DNA from: an uncultured Granulosicoccaceae bacterium
GTDB lineage: Bacteria > Pseudomonadota > Gammaproteobacteria > Granulosicoccales > Granulosicoccaceae
Direction of reading: 5' to 3'
DNA length: 64,000 nt
NCBI GenBank assembly: GCA_938006335.1
Contig: CALLMF010000020.1
Coordinates: forward strand, 1 to 64,000
Part shown: positions 36,150 through 45,479 of the stretch, one piece after another
How positions within the stretch are numbered: the stretch's first letter is position 1
Layout of the letters: each line of letters begins with the position of its first letter
Program-made: the position numbers and the translations under genes
Notes under the pieces: model-generated
What the model saw: the letters and a program-made list of their open reading frames with translations, nothing else
Database searches by the model: none
Told to the model about the DNA's origin: nothing

Positions 36150-37043
36150 GTGAAACTCGCTGACTCACCTGGATTTCTGCTGATCACCACGGGTGCCTTG
36201 CTCGGGCTTACGCTGCCTCTTGGCAAGCTTGCCGGGAACGCAGGGGTGTCGCCTGTGGTGTGGGCCTGGTTGATTTCAACAGGCTCGGCGGTCGGACTGC
36301 TTGCGATCTGTGGCATTCGGCGATTGCGCCTTCCGCTGCAGTTGTCGGCCTTGCGCTACTACCTGATCCTCGGAGCCATCTCTCTGGTCATACCGAACCT
36401 GCTTATCTTCATGGCAATCCCGAAGCTCGGGTCCGGCTATACGGGTCTGATGTTTACCTTGTCACCAGTGATCACATTGACCTTGTCTGCGATCTGGCAG
36501 GTGCGCGTACCGGGTGGTCTCGGGCTTCTTGGCATCGCCTTGGGGTTCCTTGGTGCGGTACTGGTGGCCGTTTCTCGTGGTGAGCTCGGTAGTCCGGCGA
36601 GCCTGCTGTGGGTCTTGCTTGGCTTGTGTATTCCGTTGTCGCTCGCCTTCGGAAATCTCTATCGCACGATGGCCTGGCCGGATCAGGCACACCCGATGTC
36701 ACTGGCGGCAGGAACGAACGTGGCTGCCTGCCTGTTGCTGTCGATGATGATAGGACTGGATAGCAACGCGAACTTGCCCGGTGGTTTGATGGAGCATGCG
36801 GGCTTGTCATTGCTCGCAGCCGCGGCCGCGACTGCCATGTTCACGGTGTTCTTCAGGCTGCAGAAAGTCGGGGGCCCCACGTATCTAAGCCAGATCGGCT
36901 ATGTCGCAGCAGGCGTTGCGCTGCTGTGCGGAACAGTGTTCCTGTCAGAGCGATATGGCCCTGCTACATGGGCTGGGGCGGCGTTGATACTTGCCGGAAT
37001 CGGGATCAGCGTGCGAGCGCAGCAGGCAGTGACCGAGCGCTGA
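36150..37043 (+). CDS. EamA/DMT-superfamily transporter
   Basis: 297 aa, GTG start at 36150, ten predicted helices in two EamA repeats. The helices are Leu/Gly/Ala-rich with few charges; the second repeat has GPTYLSQIGYVAAGVALLCG and ends in LSERYGPATWAGAALILAGI, typical of drug/metabolite exporters. Substrate unknown. It follows the pseudogene by 33 bases and is convergent with the DcrB-like gene. Confidence 0.88.
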   Translation: MKLADSPGFLLITTGALLGLTLPLGKLAGNAGVSPVVWAWLISTGSAVGLLAICGIRRLRLPLQLSALRYYLILGAISLVIPNLLIFMAIPKLGSGYTGLMFTLSPVITLTLSAIWQVRVPGGLGLLGIALGFLGAVLVAVSRGELGSPASLLWVLLGLCIPLSLAFGNLYRTMAWPDQAHPMSLAAGTNVAACLLLSMMIGLDSNANLPGGLMEHAGLSLLAAAAATAMFTVFFRLQKVGGPTYLSQIGYVAAGVALLCGTVFLSERYGPATWAGAALILAGIGISVRAQQAVTER

Positions 37044-37064
37044 CACGCCTGATGCCAGTCTGGA

Positions 37065-37634
37065 TCAGCTACTGAGGGTTACCTTGGTGAGGTCAACATC
37101 CTCTGTGTTTGCCGGGCGCGTGTAATTCAGTATCACCAGGTAACTCTTTCCGGCAGACTCCTTGTACACGACCATGTTTGTCTGCGTGATGTCCTGACCT
37201 TCAAGTACACGGTCAATCGAAAACAGTCGGCCATTCTCTTTGCTTCGCACATCGGTCGCAGCCGTGTGCTCCGTGTTGTTGATGATGGAGCTGACTGATT
37301 GGTCCAACAGGGCCTCAGAGTCAGACACGAGGTCACCGCTGCGAATGACGAGGGTAAGGTTGTCCCTGAACGGTTCGCCGTGCTGATCGATCCACAGCGC
37401 TTCTACCCCCTCGGCACGCCCACCTACCCAGTGGACAGGAACCTGGATTGACAAGGTGCCCAGATCATGTGGCAACTCGTACTTGACTTGGCCAGTCACG
37501 ATTTCGCGGTCTCCCGAGGCTGTATTCAACTGTGTTTCCGATGCGTGAGCCGCTGTGCTTATCATGAGCAGTGCTCCCAATAAGAACTGTTTCAGCCTAC
37601 CAGCCAAAGAAGTCTCCAACCGCGTTGATCGCAT
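37065..37634 (-). CDS. DcrB/LpqN-like exported protein overlapping the repeat-protein gene
   Basis: 189 aa from the ATG at 37634, which gives a clean signal peptide (FLLGALLMISTAAHA, then SETQ); ATGs at 37643 and 37676 lie further inside the upstream gene. The mature part looks like the DcrB/LpqN/DUF1795 fold: strand, LGTLSIQVPVHWVGG, then PFRDNLTLVIRSGDLVSDSE, a helix, and the strands LFSIDRVLEG and SYLVILNYTR. Cytoplasmic members of this fold are chaperones of T6SS effectors, but the signal peptide here argues for a periplasmic role. The 38-base overlap with the repeat-protein gene implies co-expression. Family call is by pattern only. Confidence 0.6.
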   Translation of the reverse strand: MRSTRLETSLAGRLKQFLLGALLMISTAAHASETQLNTASGDREIVTGQVKYELPHDLGTLSIQVPVHWVGGRAEGVEALWIDQHGEPFRDNLTLVIRSGDLVSDSEALLDQSVSSIINNTEHTAATDVRSKENGRLFSIDRVLEGQDITQTNMVVYKESAGKSYLVILNYTRPANTEDVDLTKVTLSS

Positions 37635-39687
37635 CTCCAGCATCGTCAACGATGCCAGCAGGTCTGATTGATACATCGATGTTGAAGTCAGCGCCTAACC
37701 CCAGGGCTGCACCCACTTCAAGATCCACCCCGATGTCGTCCCAGCCAAACTCTACTTCACCAGACGCCTCGATACCAATCCCAGCTTTGAGATCGATCCC
37801 TGCGCCTATCTCCAGGGAGTCTCCGAGGCCGCCTTCGACGCCCAGATTGACCTGAGCTCCGGCAAACGCTTCAAAACCGACATCTCCGGACAATCCATTG
37901 GTCAAATCAAGTGACAAACCGGCGTCGGCCGATGCCATTGCGCCCGCTTGCGCTTCTACCGAGGCTTCAGCGGTGAGCGGTCCGGCGCCAATGTGCGCCT
38001 CGGCGTTGGCTTCCACACCGGCAAAGACCTCGACACCTGCATTCACGTCAACGCCATTGCGATCGAGTGAGTAGCCGGCGGTTGCCGTGCCCTCGATACC
38101 GGCGCTGACGTCTGCAGATGCTCCGAGATCCTCATCTCCGACGGAGACCTCATCTTCAAAACCGACAAAGCCGCTGGTGCTTACTGAATCGCCAACTTCC
38201 AGGTTGGTGCTGTTGTCTGGAACCCGAACATCAGAGTTGTTGTATCGGAAGTCGTCGCTTGTGCCACCAAAGAACTCAATAGTGTTTTGATTCGGAGCGA
38301 ATTGGTTGGACTCGTGTTCCTGGACGAATCGGCCTTCCGACGGGCTGTAGACGTAGTCATTGCGGGCGATCTGGCGGTCTCCGCCTGACAGTGTTTCTCG
38401 CTCGAGCAGGTCCTGAGTGCCCGGCAGATCAAACGTGATGTCGGGACCTGGCGCTTCGTCGTCGTCCTCTTCAGGCGGGGTAGGTTGCGCATAACCACCC
38501 GTGGCTACGCTCGACCCGGGGCCGTAGTAGCTGTATGTACTGCCGTTGTATGCGTTAAATGAGCTGCCGGTGTAGCTACTGGAGCCAGGTCCTGAGTAGG
38601 CAGGCGTGCTGCTTGACGAGGACGAAGAACTGCCGGAACCGCCGGTATAGCTACTGGAACCAGGTCCCGAGTAGGCGGGTGTGCTGCTTGAAGAAGACGA
38701 GGAACTACCGGAACCACCGGTGTATCTGCTTGAGCCGGGCCCAGAGTAAGACGGCGTGCTTCTTGAAGAGGACGAGGAACTATCGGAACCACCGGTGTAG
38801 CTGCTTGAGCCGGGCCCAGAGTAAGAGGGCGTGCTGCTTGAAGAGGATGAAGAACTACTGGAGCTACTGCTTGAGCCGCCGGTATAGCTGCTGGAACCGG
38901 GTCCCGAATAGGATGAGGAACGGCTTGATGAAGACGATGAGGAGCTGCTTGAGCTACTGCTGCTTGAGCTGCTGGAGGAGCCGCCGGTGCCCGGGCTGGA
39001 GCCGGGGCCCGAATAGCCGGAGTACGATGTCGAACTACTCGATCCGCCCGTACCTGGGCTGGAGCCAGGACCAGAGTAACCGTAGAACTCAACCGCAATT
39101 CGTTTGCCATCGATGGTGATGAAACCGCTGTCATCCTCGGATTTCAAGGCGTTCAGCTGGTCACCGCTAATGGGGCCTTCTATCAATGAAGTCGCGAATA
39201 TCGAGCCCTCGTCGCCTGCTGCGTCCGGGCCGCCCAATACGGCATCCAGATGATGTCCCAACTCTTCGGTGTACACTGCCTCCAGCTTCCGCGGTTCGTT
39301 GAGCAGGCGGGAATCGAGATAGATGGTTCCACCGTTGGTGCTGTCGTACGCGCCCATGGCGTGGGGCCCAAGTTCACCTGCATTGACGAACTGGACGTTC
39401 TGCGGCATGGGCAAGTTGCCGCGTGTAGCCATCGACGCGAGCGCGTCGAGCTGTGCCGGAGTGGCCTTGTCGCCGTAGGCCTGCTGCAAGGCCTGGCGGA
39501 ATGCCTCGGGATTGTCCTGCGCGCGCTGTTGCACCCCGTTTGCCAGCGACTGGCTGGCGGCGTCCTGACGAAACTGCGCGGAGGCATCTACAAGGCTGGT
39601 GCGGCCGTAGTCTGATCGATCCCGGTGTAGCGAGTGTGCAATCGAGTCGGACTGCGTGTTCTGTACCGAGTGTGCAGTGGTGCGCAT
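37597..39687 (-). CDS. Modular Ser/Gly-repeat protein with EExGHH metallopeptidase-like domain
   Basis: 696 aa; a GGGAG ribosome-binding site precedes the ATG at 39687. Residues ~1-200: a polar helical N-terminus with no signal peptide, then GGTIYLDSRLLN, VYTEELGHHLDAVLGG (E141-E-L-G-H-H146) and GDEGSIFATSLIEG, which I recall from the head of many large exported bacterial proteins. Residues ~202-395: eight tandem copies of a YSGPGSSxYTGGS unit with poly-Ser spacers. An acidic linker follows (PEEDDDEAPGPD). The C-terminal ~180 residues alternate small and hydrophobic residues (NAGVEVFAGVEANAEAHIGA, EIGAGIDLKAGIGIEASGEV), a beta-rich repetitive domain ending in AINAVGDFFGW. No known function. 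It could be an exported toxin, adhesin or surface coat protein; the DcrB-like partner overlaps its 3' end. Confidence 0.8.
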   Translation of the reverse strand: MRTTAHSVQNTQSDSIAHSLHRDRSDYGRTSLVDASAQFRQDAASQSLANGVQQRAQDNPEAFRQALQQAYGDKATPAQLDALASMATRGNLPMPQNVQFVNAGELGPHAMGAYDSTNGGTIYLDSRLLNEPRKLEAVYTEELGHHLDAVLGGPDAAGDEGSIFATSLIEGPISGDQLNALKSEDDSGFITIDGKRIAVEFYGYSGPGSSPGTGGSSSSTSYSGYSGPGSSPGTGGSSSSSSSSSSSSSSSSSSSRSSSYSGPGSSSYTGGSSSSSSSSSSSSSSTPSYSGPGSSSYTGGSDSSSSSSRSTPSYSGPGSSRYTGGSGSSSSSSSSTPAYSGPGSSSYTGGSGSSSSSSSSTPAYSGPGSSSYTGSSFNAYNGSTYSYYGPGSSVATGGYAQPTPPEEDDDEAPGPDITFDLPGTQDLLERETLSGGDRQIARNDYVYSPSEGRFVQEHESNQFAPNQNTIEFFGGTSDDFRYNNSDVRVPDNSTNLEVGDSVSTSGFVGFEDEVSVGDEDLGASADVSAGIEGTATAGYSLDRNGVDVNAGVEVFAGVEANAEAHIGAGPLTAEASVEAQAGAMASADAGLSLDLTNGLSGDVGFEAFAGAQVNLGVEGGLGDSLEIGAGIDLKAGIGIEASGEVEFGWDDIGVDLEVGAALGLGADFNIDVSIRPAGIVDDAGDAINAVGDFFGW
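38500..39084. repeat. Tandem repeats encoding YSGPGSSxYTGG-poly-Ser units
   Basis: About eight imperfect copies of a 60-110-base unit in the repeat-protein gene. The units at 38580-38820 are nearly identical. The Ser tract is coded by mixed AGC/TCG/TCT/AGT codons, so it is maintained at protein level rather than being a fresh DNA slippage product. Confidence 0.85.
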
Positions 39688-39820
39688 GCGCGTGCATCTC
39701 CCTGAGCGAGGTCTTGAGTCCCGGGCGTTGCAGACTCACAGGCGATGCTAGATGCGCCGAAAATTAAAAACAATTGGGGAAAACCCTACACTTTCACCCG
39801 AATATGGCGCGTCGTGGAAC

Positions 39821-40375
39821 TCAATCCGTCGATAGCATTGCGTACAGATGGAGATCGTGGGACTCGCTATCCCTGATGAAATACGAGCGCATCACGCCTT
39901 CATGTGTCATGCCGAGCTTGCGCATGACGGCACCCGAGGCTGAATTGCCGGGAAGATGAGTCGCCTCGATTCTCCGCAGGCCCAGCTGGTCGAAGCCAAG
40001 CTTGACGACTGCGCTTGCCGCTTCGGTGCAATAACCCTGTCCCCAGTGCTCAACGGCAATCCAGTATCCCAACGAAGCTCGAAGATGTCTTTCGACACAT
40101 CGCAGGCCGACACAACCCACCAGCGTATCGCCGTCGCGCAAGCACACCGCATAGGTGATTGTCGTTCGTTGGGCCCATGCTTCCGGGTGCCCGGAAATCC
40201 AGCGTTCGGCGAGCCCATCCGGATACGGGAAGGGGATGTCTCCCGTCATCAGCGCCACACGCCGATCACCCGCCAGTGTCTGTACTGCAAGCGCGTCACT
40301 CGCAACGAAAGGTCGCAGGAGCAGTCGCTCAGTCTTCAGTGCAGGTTGCTCGTCCATGGGTAGCGCGTGTCGCAA
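39821..40375 (-). CDS. GNAT family N-acetyltransferase, RimJ/RimL-like
   Basis: 184 aa. TERLLLRPFVASDALAV starts the fold; the acetyl-CoA loop appears in SLGYWIAVEHWGQGYCTEAA, and LGLRRIEATHLPGNSASGAV and KLGMTHEGVMRSYFI close it. This is the group that acetylates ribosomal-protein N-termini or small amines; the true substrate cannot be told. It is followed by no close partner on its strand. Confidence 0.9.
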   Translation of the reverse strand: MRHALPMDEQPALKTERLLLRPFVASDALAVQTLAGDRRVALMTGDIPFPYPDGLAERWISGHPEAWAQRTTITYAVCLRDGDTLVGCVGLRCVERHLRASLGYWIAVEHWGQGYCTEAASAVVKLGFDQLGLRRIEATHLPGNSASGAVMRKLGMTHEGVMRSYFIRDSESHDLHLYAMLSTD

Positions 40376-40405
40376 CGATCAGTGACGAAGTCATCCTGCG
40401 TGAAT

Positions 40406-40822
40406 CTACTCCCCGCTACGGACCTCTTCAAGCTCGAGCAAGGTCCCGTGCATGTCCGCCGGATGCAGAAACAACACGGGGTTGCCGTGCGCTCCGATCC
40501 TGGGTTCGCCATCACCGAGCACGCGGGCACCGGTGGCTAGCAGTGCGTCGCGCTCGGCGATAAGATCATCCACCTCGAGACACACGTGGTGCATGCCACC
40601 GCCTGAGTGCTTCTCCAGGAATCGGCTCACGGGTGAGCCATCGCCGAGTGGCACCAGCAGTTCGATGCGCGCGTTCGGCAGGTCGACGAAGACGACGGTG
40701 ACACCGTGCTCCGGGAGTGGCTGTGGGGCTCCCACCGTGGTACCGGGGATCTTGCTCCAGGTTTCGGACGCCGCGTCGAGATCCGTCACGACCAGAGCGA
40801 CATGATTGAGGCGACCTCTCAT
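40406..40822 (-). CDS. mce: Methylmalonyl-CoA epimerase-like glyoxalase-fold protein
   Basis: 138 aa, two betaalphabetabetabeta modules. LNHVALVVTDLDAA supplies the first metal His, VVFVDLPNARIELLVPLGD a Glu, GGGMHHVCLEVDDL the next His and HGTLLELEE the last Glu, the ligand set of methylmalonyl-CoA epimerase. It interconverts the R and S forms of methylmalonyl-CoA during propionate use. The 4-bp overlap with the upstream propionyl-CoA synthetase supports that pathway. Confidence 0.85.
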   Translation of the reverse strand: MRGRLNHVALVVTDLDAASETWSKIPGTTVGAPQPLPEHGVTVVFVDLPNARIELLVPLGDGSPVSRFLEKHSGGGMHHVCLEVDDLIAERDALLATGARVLGDGEPRIGAHGNPVLFLHPADMHGTLLELEEVRSGE

Positions 40823-42735
40823 GAGCCGCCGGCGTAACCGAGGGTCTTGAGCCGGTCGGTCACCTCATCAAGCACTGTCGGATCCTCGATGGTGGCTGGC
40901 ATGGTCCACTCTTTTTGATCGGCAATGGCGCGCAGCGTGCCGCGCAGTATCTTGCCGGAGCGCGTCTTGGGTAAGCGTTCGACGACCGCGACGGATTTGA
41001 AGGCTGCCACCGGGCCGATGTCAGTGCGCACGCGTGCCAGTAACTCTGCACAAATCTCGTCGTGATCGCGCTCAACCCCTGCGTTCAGAATGACGAGTCC
41101 GACGGGTAGCTGGCCCTTCAATGTGTCGCTGGCTCCCATGACAGCGCACTCGGCAACATCGGGGTGGCCGGCCAGGACTTCTTCCATCGCGCCCGTGGAC
41201 AAGCGGTGCCCGGCGACGTTGATGACATCGTCGGTCCTGGCCATCACGTAGACGTAGTTTTCATCGTCCATGTAGCCCGCGTCGCCGGTTTCGTAGAAGC
41301 CGTCATAGCGGTCGAAGTAGGCCGACACGTAGCGATCATCGGCATTCCAGAGCGTGGTGAAGGTGCCGGGTGGCAGCGGAAGCTTGACGACGATTGCACC
41401 GATATCGCCGGCGGCGACAGGCGCACCGTCGTTGTCGAGAACACGAACGTCATAACCCGGCATCGGGACCGATGGTGATCCGGACTTGATCCGTAGTTGC
41501 TCGATGCCAAGCGGGTTGGCTGCGATGGCCCAGCCGGTTTCGGTTTGCCACCAGTGATCGATCACCGGAACGCCAAGGGTGGTACCAGACCAGGCGAGGG
41601 TGTCTGGATCGCAGCGCTCACCGGCAACAAACAAGGACCGCAGGGAACCGATGTCGTAATCAGCAACGAGTTTTCCTTGTGGATCTTCCTTCTTGATCGC
41701 GCGGATGGCGGTCGGTGCGGTGAACAGCACGTTGACCTTGTATTCCTCGATCACTCGCCAGAAAGCGCCGGCATCGGGGGTGCCTACCGGTTTACCCTCG
41801 TACAACACGGTAGTACAACCGTGGAACAGCGGTCCATACACGATGTATGCGTGGCCGACGACCCAGCCAATGTCTGAGGCAGCCCAGTACACATCGCCTG
41901 GCTTGACGTCATAGAGCGCAGGCATGGTCCATAGCAAGGACACGACGCTGCCGCCGACATCACGAACGACACCCTTGGGTTTGCCGGTGGTGCCAGAGGT
42001 GTAGAGGATGTAGAGCGGATCGTTGCTGTTGACACTGACACATGGCGCAGGCTCGGCTGTTTGCATCACCGAATCCCAATCGTGATCCCGACCGTCGACC
42101 AGCTCCGCCTTGAGGGCGTCGCGTTGTAGCACGATGCAGTGTGGTACGCGGTGACTGGCGAGCGCCAGTGCTTCGTCCAGCAAGGGTTTGTAGGCCACCA
42201 CGCGTGATGGTTCGATGCCGCAGGATGCGCTGACGACGACCTTGGGCTGACAATCGTCCACTCGCACGGCGAGTTCTCTGGCAGCAAAGCCCCCGAACAC
42301 CACCGAGTGCACCGCGCCGAGGCGCGCGCAGGCCAGCATCGCGACCAGTGCCTCGGGCACCATCGGCATGTAGATGACCACACGATCGCCGCGATCGACA
42401 CCCTGAGCCTTGAGTACGCCAGCGAAGGTCGCGACCTGATCAGTCAGCTCGCGATAGCTGATGCTACGTTTGCTGCCGGTGACCGGGCTGTCGTAGAGGA
42501 TGGCCGCCTGATCGCCGCGCCCGGCGGCCACATGACGGTCAAGCGCGTTGTGGCAGGCGTTGAGCTCGCCGTCGGCAAACCAGCGATTGAACGGTGATCG
42601 GCTCTGGTCCACACCGACCGAGGGTGTTCGCGTCCAGTCGACCGCCCGCGCTTGCTCCAGCCAGAACCCGTTGGGGTCAGACTGTGCGTGTTGGTGGATA
42701 CTTCGGTACGTGTTCTGGCCAGTATCGCGCGCCAT
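40819..42735 (-). CDS. prpE: Propionyl-CoA synthetase (acyl-CoA synthetase family)
   Basis: 638 aa from the ATG at 42735, which has a GGAG nine bases upstream (a TTG at 42750 is less likely). ANL adenylating enzyme: ATP loop LYILYTSGTTGKPKG, VYWAASDIGWVVGHAYIVYG, WWQTETGW, and YETGDAGYMDDENYVYVMAR, then the C-terminal acetylatable lysine in PKTRSGKILR. The length and the N-terminal FNRWFADGELNACHNALDRH point to PrpE/ACSS3 rather than AcsA. It activates propionate, or acetate less well. Coupled to mce downstream. Confidence 0.9.
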   Translation of the reverse strand: MARDTGQNTYRSIHQHAQSDPNGFWLEQARAVDWTRTPSVGVDQSRSPFNRWFADGELNACHNALDRHVAAGRGDQAAILYDSPVTGSKRSISYRELTDQVATFAGVLKAQGVDRGDRVVIYMPMVPEALVAMLACARLGAVHSVVFGGFAARELAVRVDDCQPKVVVSASCGIEPSRVVAYKPLLDEALALASHRVPHCIVLQRDALKAELVDGRDHDWDSVMQTAEPAPCVSVNSNDPLYILYTSGTTGKPKGVVRDVGGSVVSLLWTMPALYDVKPGDVYWAASDIGWVVGHAYIVYGPLFHGCTTVLYEGKPVGTPDAGAFWRVIEEYKVNVLFTAPTAIRAIKKEDPQGKLVADYDIGSLRSLFVAGERCDPDTLAWSGTTLGVPVIDHWWQTETGWAIAANPLGIEQLRIKSGSPSVPMPGYDVRVLDNDGAPVAAGDIGAIVVKLPLPPGTFTTLWNADDRYVSAYFDRYDGFYETGDAGYMDDENYVYVMARTDDVINVAGHRLSTGAMEEVLAGHPDVAECAVMGASDTLKGQLPVGLVILNAGVERDHDEICAELLARVRTDIGPVAAFKSVAVVERLPKTRSGKILRGTLRAIADQKEWTMPATIEDPTVLDEVTDRLKTLGYAGGS

Positions 42736-42832
42736 CGGGCAGATCTCCAAGTGAGTCCATGCAGCATCGACGTGCCGCTTTGGCGCTCAGTATATCCGCG
42801 TTGGTGGGGCTCACTGGCCAGCTCACACCCGA

Positions 42833-43522
42833 TCAGCGGGTGACCTGGCGTCGCGCGCCACGTCGCCGCCAGATCGTCAACGAGGTGGCCAGGAGCAAGC
42901 CCAGGGGGCCACTCGCGCCGGCGTATTCAACCGCCACGTAGGAGTCGCTGTAGCCGTCGTCCGCCACGCGCCCGTCCCGGATGGCGTCCTCCAGGGGGAG
43001 GTTTTCGAGCGTCCGAAAGTCGCGAGCATCCACGACATCCATCAATTGTTCGCTACGCGCGTCGTAGAGCTCGACAACGATGTCGTAGAAGTCCTGATCG
43101 AAGGCTTCGCGCAGATCCAGCTCGATACGGTAGCGATCGCTGCTGTTGCGTCCATATAGGTCGAAGCGCGCGGATTCGTAGAGTAACCGCTCGATACCTC
43201 GGCTATCGGTCAGTGAGAGCCGAGCGAAGACTCGCGCCTCGTTGTCGGAGTAGCCGTAGCCGTAGCCGTCGTCGTCGTCGGCCACATCCGCGTCGATGCT
43301 TACCGCAAAGCGCGAGAACCAGCCGTCCCGATCACGATCGACGTCCAGCCAGGTGCCGACGTCATTGATCCAGACCGAGCCGAAAGGGTCACTGGTGTCA
43401 AAGACGTGACCGTCTTCATGGGCATCGGCAGGCTCTTGTGTCTGGGCGTGCACCGCGACCGTACTGAACAGCAAGGTCGAAAGCATCATCGCTTGCGTGA
43501 CTGGCGTGAGAGAGCGCAACAT
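42833..43522 (-). CDS. Choice-of-anchor H family surface protein with GlyGly-CTERM-like tail
   Basis: 229 aa from the ATG at 43522, which has AGGAG seven bases upstream. Signal peptide 1-26 (MMLSTLLFSTVAVHAQ). The mature part is Asp-rich (DVDRDRDGWFSRFAVSIDAD, DDDDGYGYGYSD) with YDIVVELYDA. The C-terminus has a small Gly/Ser motif (AGASGPLG), a short hydrophobic helix and a basic end (IWRRRGARRQ), the tripartite form of GlyGly-CTERM sorting signals cut by rhombosortase. NCBI-type name as I recall it is choice-of-anchor H. Function unknown. Confidence 0.75.
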   Translation of the reverse strand: MLRSLTPVTQAMMLSTLLFSTVAVHAQTQEPADAHEDGHVFDTSDPFGSVWINDVGTWLDVDRDRDGWFSRFAVSIDADVADDDDGYGYGYSDNEARVFARLSLTDSRGIERLLYESARFDLYGRNSSDRYRIELDLREAFDQDFYDIVVELYDARSEQLMDVVDARDFRTLENLPLEDAIRDGRVADDGYSDSYVAVEYAGASGPLGLLLATSLTIWRRRGARRQVTR

Positions 43523-43649
43523 CTGTTTCTCCTGATCTGGGTCGCTTGCAGACACTTTCGGGCACGGGCACTGAATAGGACCTGAACCGAACAGAGGCCA
43601 AAACCCCGCGGTCGCGCACTTTGTGACCGGCATCAATCCGTACCGATGA

Positions 43650-44015
<366 letters not shown>

Positions 44016-44099
44016 AGTCCCCTGATGCATGCCGGTCAAGGTTGTCGCTACGTCGACTCTGGTCGTCGTCCGCTGTAAACCCACACCACGCGACTGCTC

Positions 44100-45428
44100 T
44101 TGTTCGATCGGCCTGATACGGGACATCGTGCCCTGCTGGTACATGTTGCTGTGCCGTCCGGACGCGGAGAACCCGAAACCGACGTTGACGCCGACAGGGA
44201 CGAGTTTGTCGAGCTTGCGCGCTCGGCGGGTCTCGAGGTGGTCGAGTTGTTCACCGCCAGTCGGCAGCGCCCGGTCGCGCGTACGTTTATCGGCTCGGGC
44301 AAGATCGACGAGATCAGGACCGCACTGGCAGCCCACGACGAGCCGGCGGACGTTGTGCTCTTCGGGCAACGCCTCACACCGAGTCAGGAGCGCAATCTCG
44401 AGGCCGAGCTCAAGGTCCGGGTGCTCGACAGGAACAGCCTGATTCTCGATATCTTTGCGCAGCGCGCGCGCACCTTCGAAGGCAAGCTGCAAGTGGAACT
44501 TGCGCAATTGGTGCACTTGTCGACCCGGCTGGTGCGCGGGTGGACCCACCTCGAACGTCAGAAGGGAGGCATCGGGCTGCGTGGCCCGGGCGAGACCCAG
44601 CTCGAGACTGACCGTCGCTTGCTTGGCGAGCGCGTTCGGGTGATCCGCAAGCGTCTGGAAAAAGTGCGACGGCAGCGTGAGCAGGGGCGTAGCCAGCGCG
44701 GTAAATCAGGTATTGCCACCGTGGCGCTGGTCGGATACACCAACGCCGGAAAATCGACGCTGTTCAATCGCTTGACCGACGCTCGCATCTACGCGGCGGA
44801 TCAGCTCTTCGCCACCCTGGACCCCACGCTGCGACGCTTGAACCTGGCTGGAGGCACCTCAATGGTGCTCGCGGACACCGTGGGTTTCATTCGCGATCTG
44901 CCGCACGAGCTCGTCGACGCGTTTCGTTCCACGTTGATCGAGACACGGGAGGCGGATCTGTTGATTCACGTCGTCGATGATGCCGATCCCGAGCGGGAAC
45001 AGCGGCGCGATGATGTCGACAAGGTGCTCGTTGGCATCGGCGCAGACGAGGTTCCGCAGCTGATGGTCTTCAACAAGATCGACCGGTCCGGGCGCGATCC
45101 GGGACTCGACCGTGACGAGTCGGGGCAGGCGGTAGGCGCGCGGGTCTCGGCGCTGGACGGACTCGGTATCGAGGAGCTTGCGCAGGCCATTACCGAGCGA
45201 CTGGGCACTGGCCGGTCTGCGGGATGGTTGATGCTCGATCCTGCAGCGGGGAGATTACGTGCCAGACTCTTTTCGCTGGATGCGATTCTCGAGGAGAGAT
45301 TCGGGGACAATGGCGCATCCTGCGTGAGGATCGACATGGATTCAGACGAGTTTGCTCGAATCGCACGCGAGCATCGTATATGTGACAACCTCAATACCGA
45401 TCCTCCGCTTGCGGCGGGCGGTACCTAG
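44100..45428 (+). CDS. hflX: Ribosome-associated GTPase HflX
   Basis: 442 aa with a TTG start at 44100 (LFDRPDTGHRALLVHVAV is the usual N-terminus). The N-terminal HflX domain contains FIGSGKIDEIR and the glycine-rich GGIGLRGPGETQLETDRR. G domain motifs: G1 GYTNAGKST, G3 DTVGF, G4 NKID. It splits or rescues stalled 70S ribosomes, especially under heat stress. The C-terminal domain after residue ~370 is present. Confidence 0.96.
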   Translation: MFDRPDTGHRALLVHVAVPSGRGEPETDVDADRDEFVELARSAGLEVVELFTASRQRPVARTFIGSGKIDEIRTALAAHDEPADVVLFGQRLTPSQERNLEAELKVRVLDRNSLILDIFAQRARTFEGKLQVELAQLVHLSTRLVRGWTHLERQKGGIGLRGPGETQLETDRRLLGERVRVIRKRLEKVRRQREQGRSQRGKSGIATVALVGYTNAGKSTLFNRLTDARIYAADQLFATLDPTLRRLNLAGGTSMVLADTVGFIRDLPHELVDAFRSTLIETREADLLIHVVDDADPEREQRRDDVDKVLVGIGADEVPQLMVFNKIDRSGRDPGLDRDESGQAVGARVSALDGLGIEELAQAITERLGTGRSAGWLMLDPAAGRLRARLFSLDAILEERFGDNGASCVRIDMDSDEFARIAREHRICDNLNTDPPLAAGGT

Positions 45429-45479
45429 TGAATACAATTGTCGGTTCGCTTGAGTCGGCTTGGGAGCAACGACCAGATT

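Noticed and set aside
38559-39119. Plus-strand frame rich in Cys/Arg/Ser opposite the Ser-repeat gene
   Set aside because: It mirrors the repeats of the real minus-strand gene and has no ribosome-binding site or domain.
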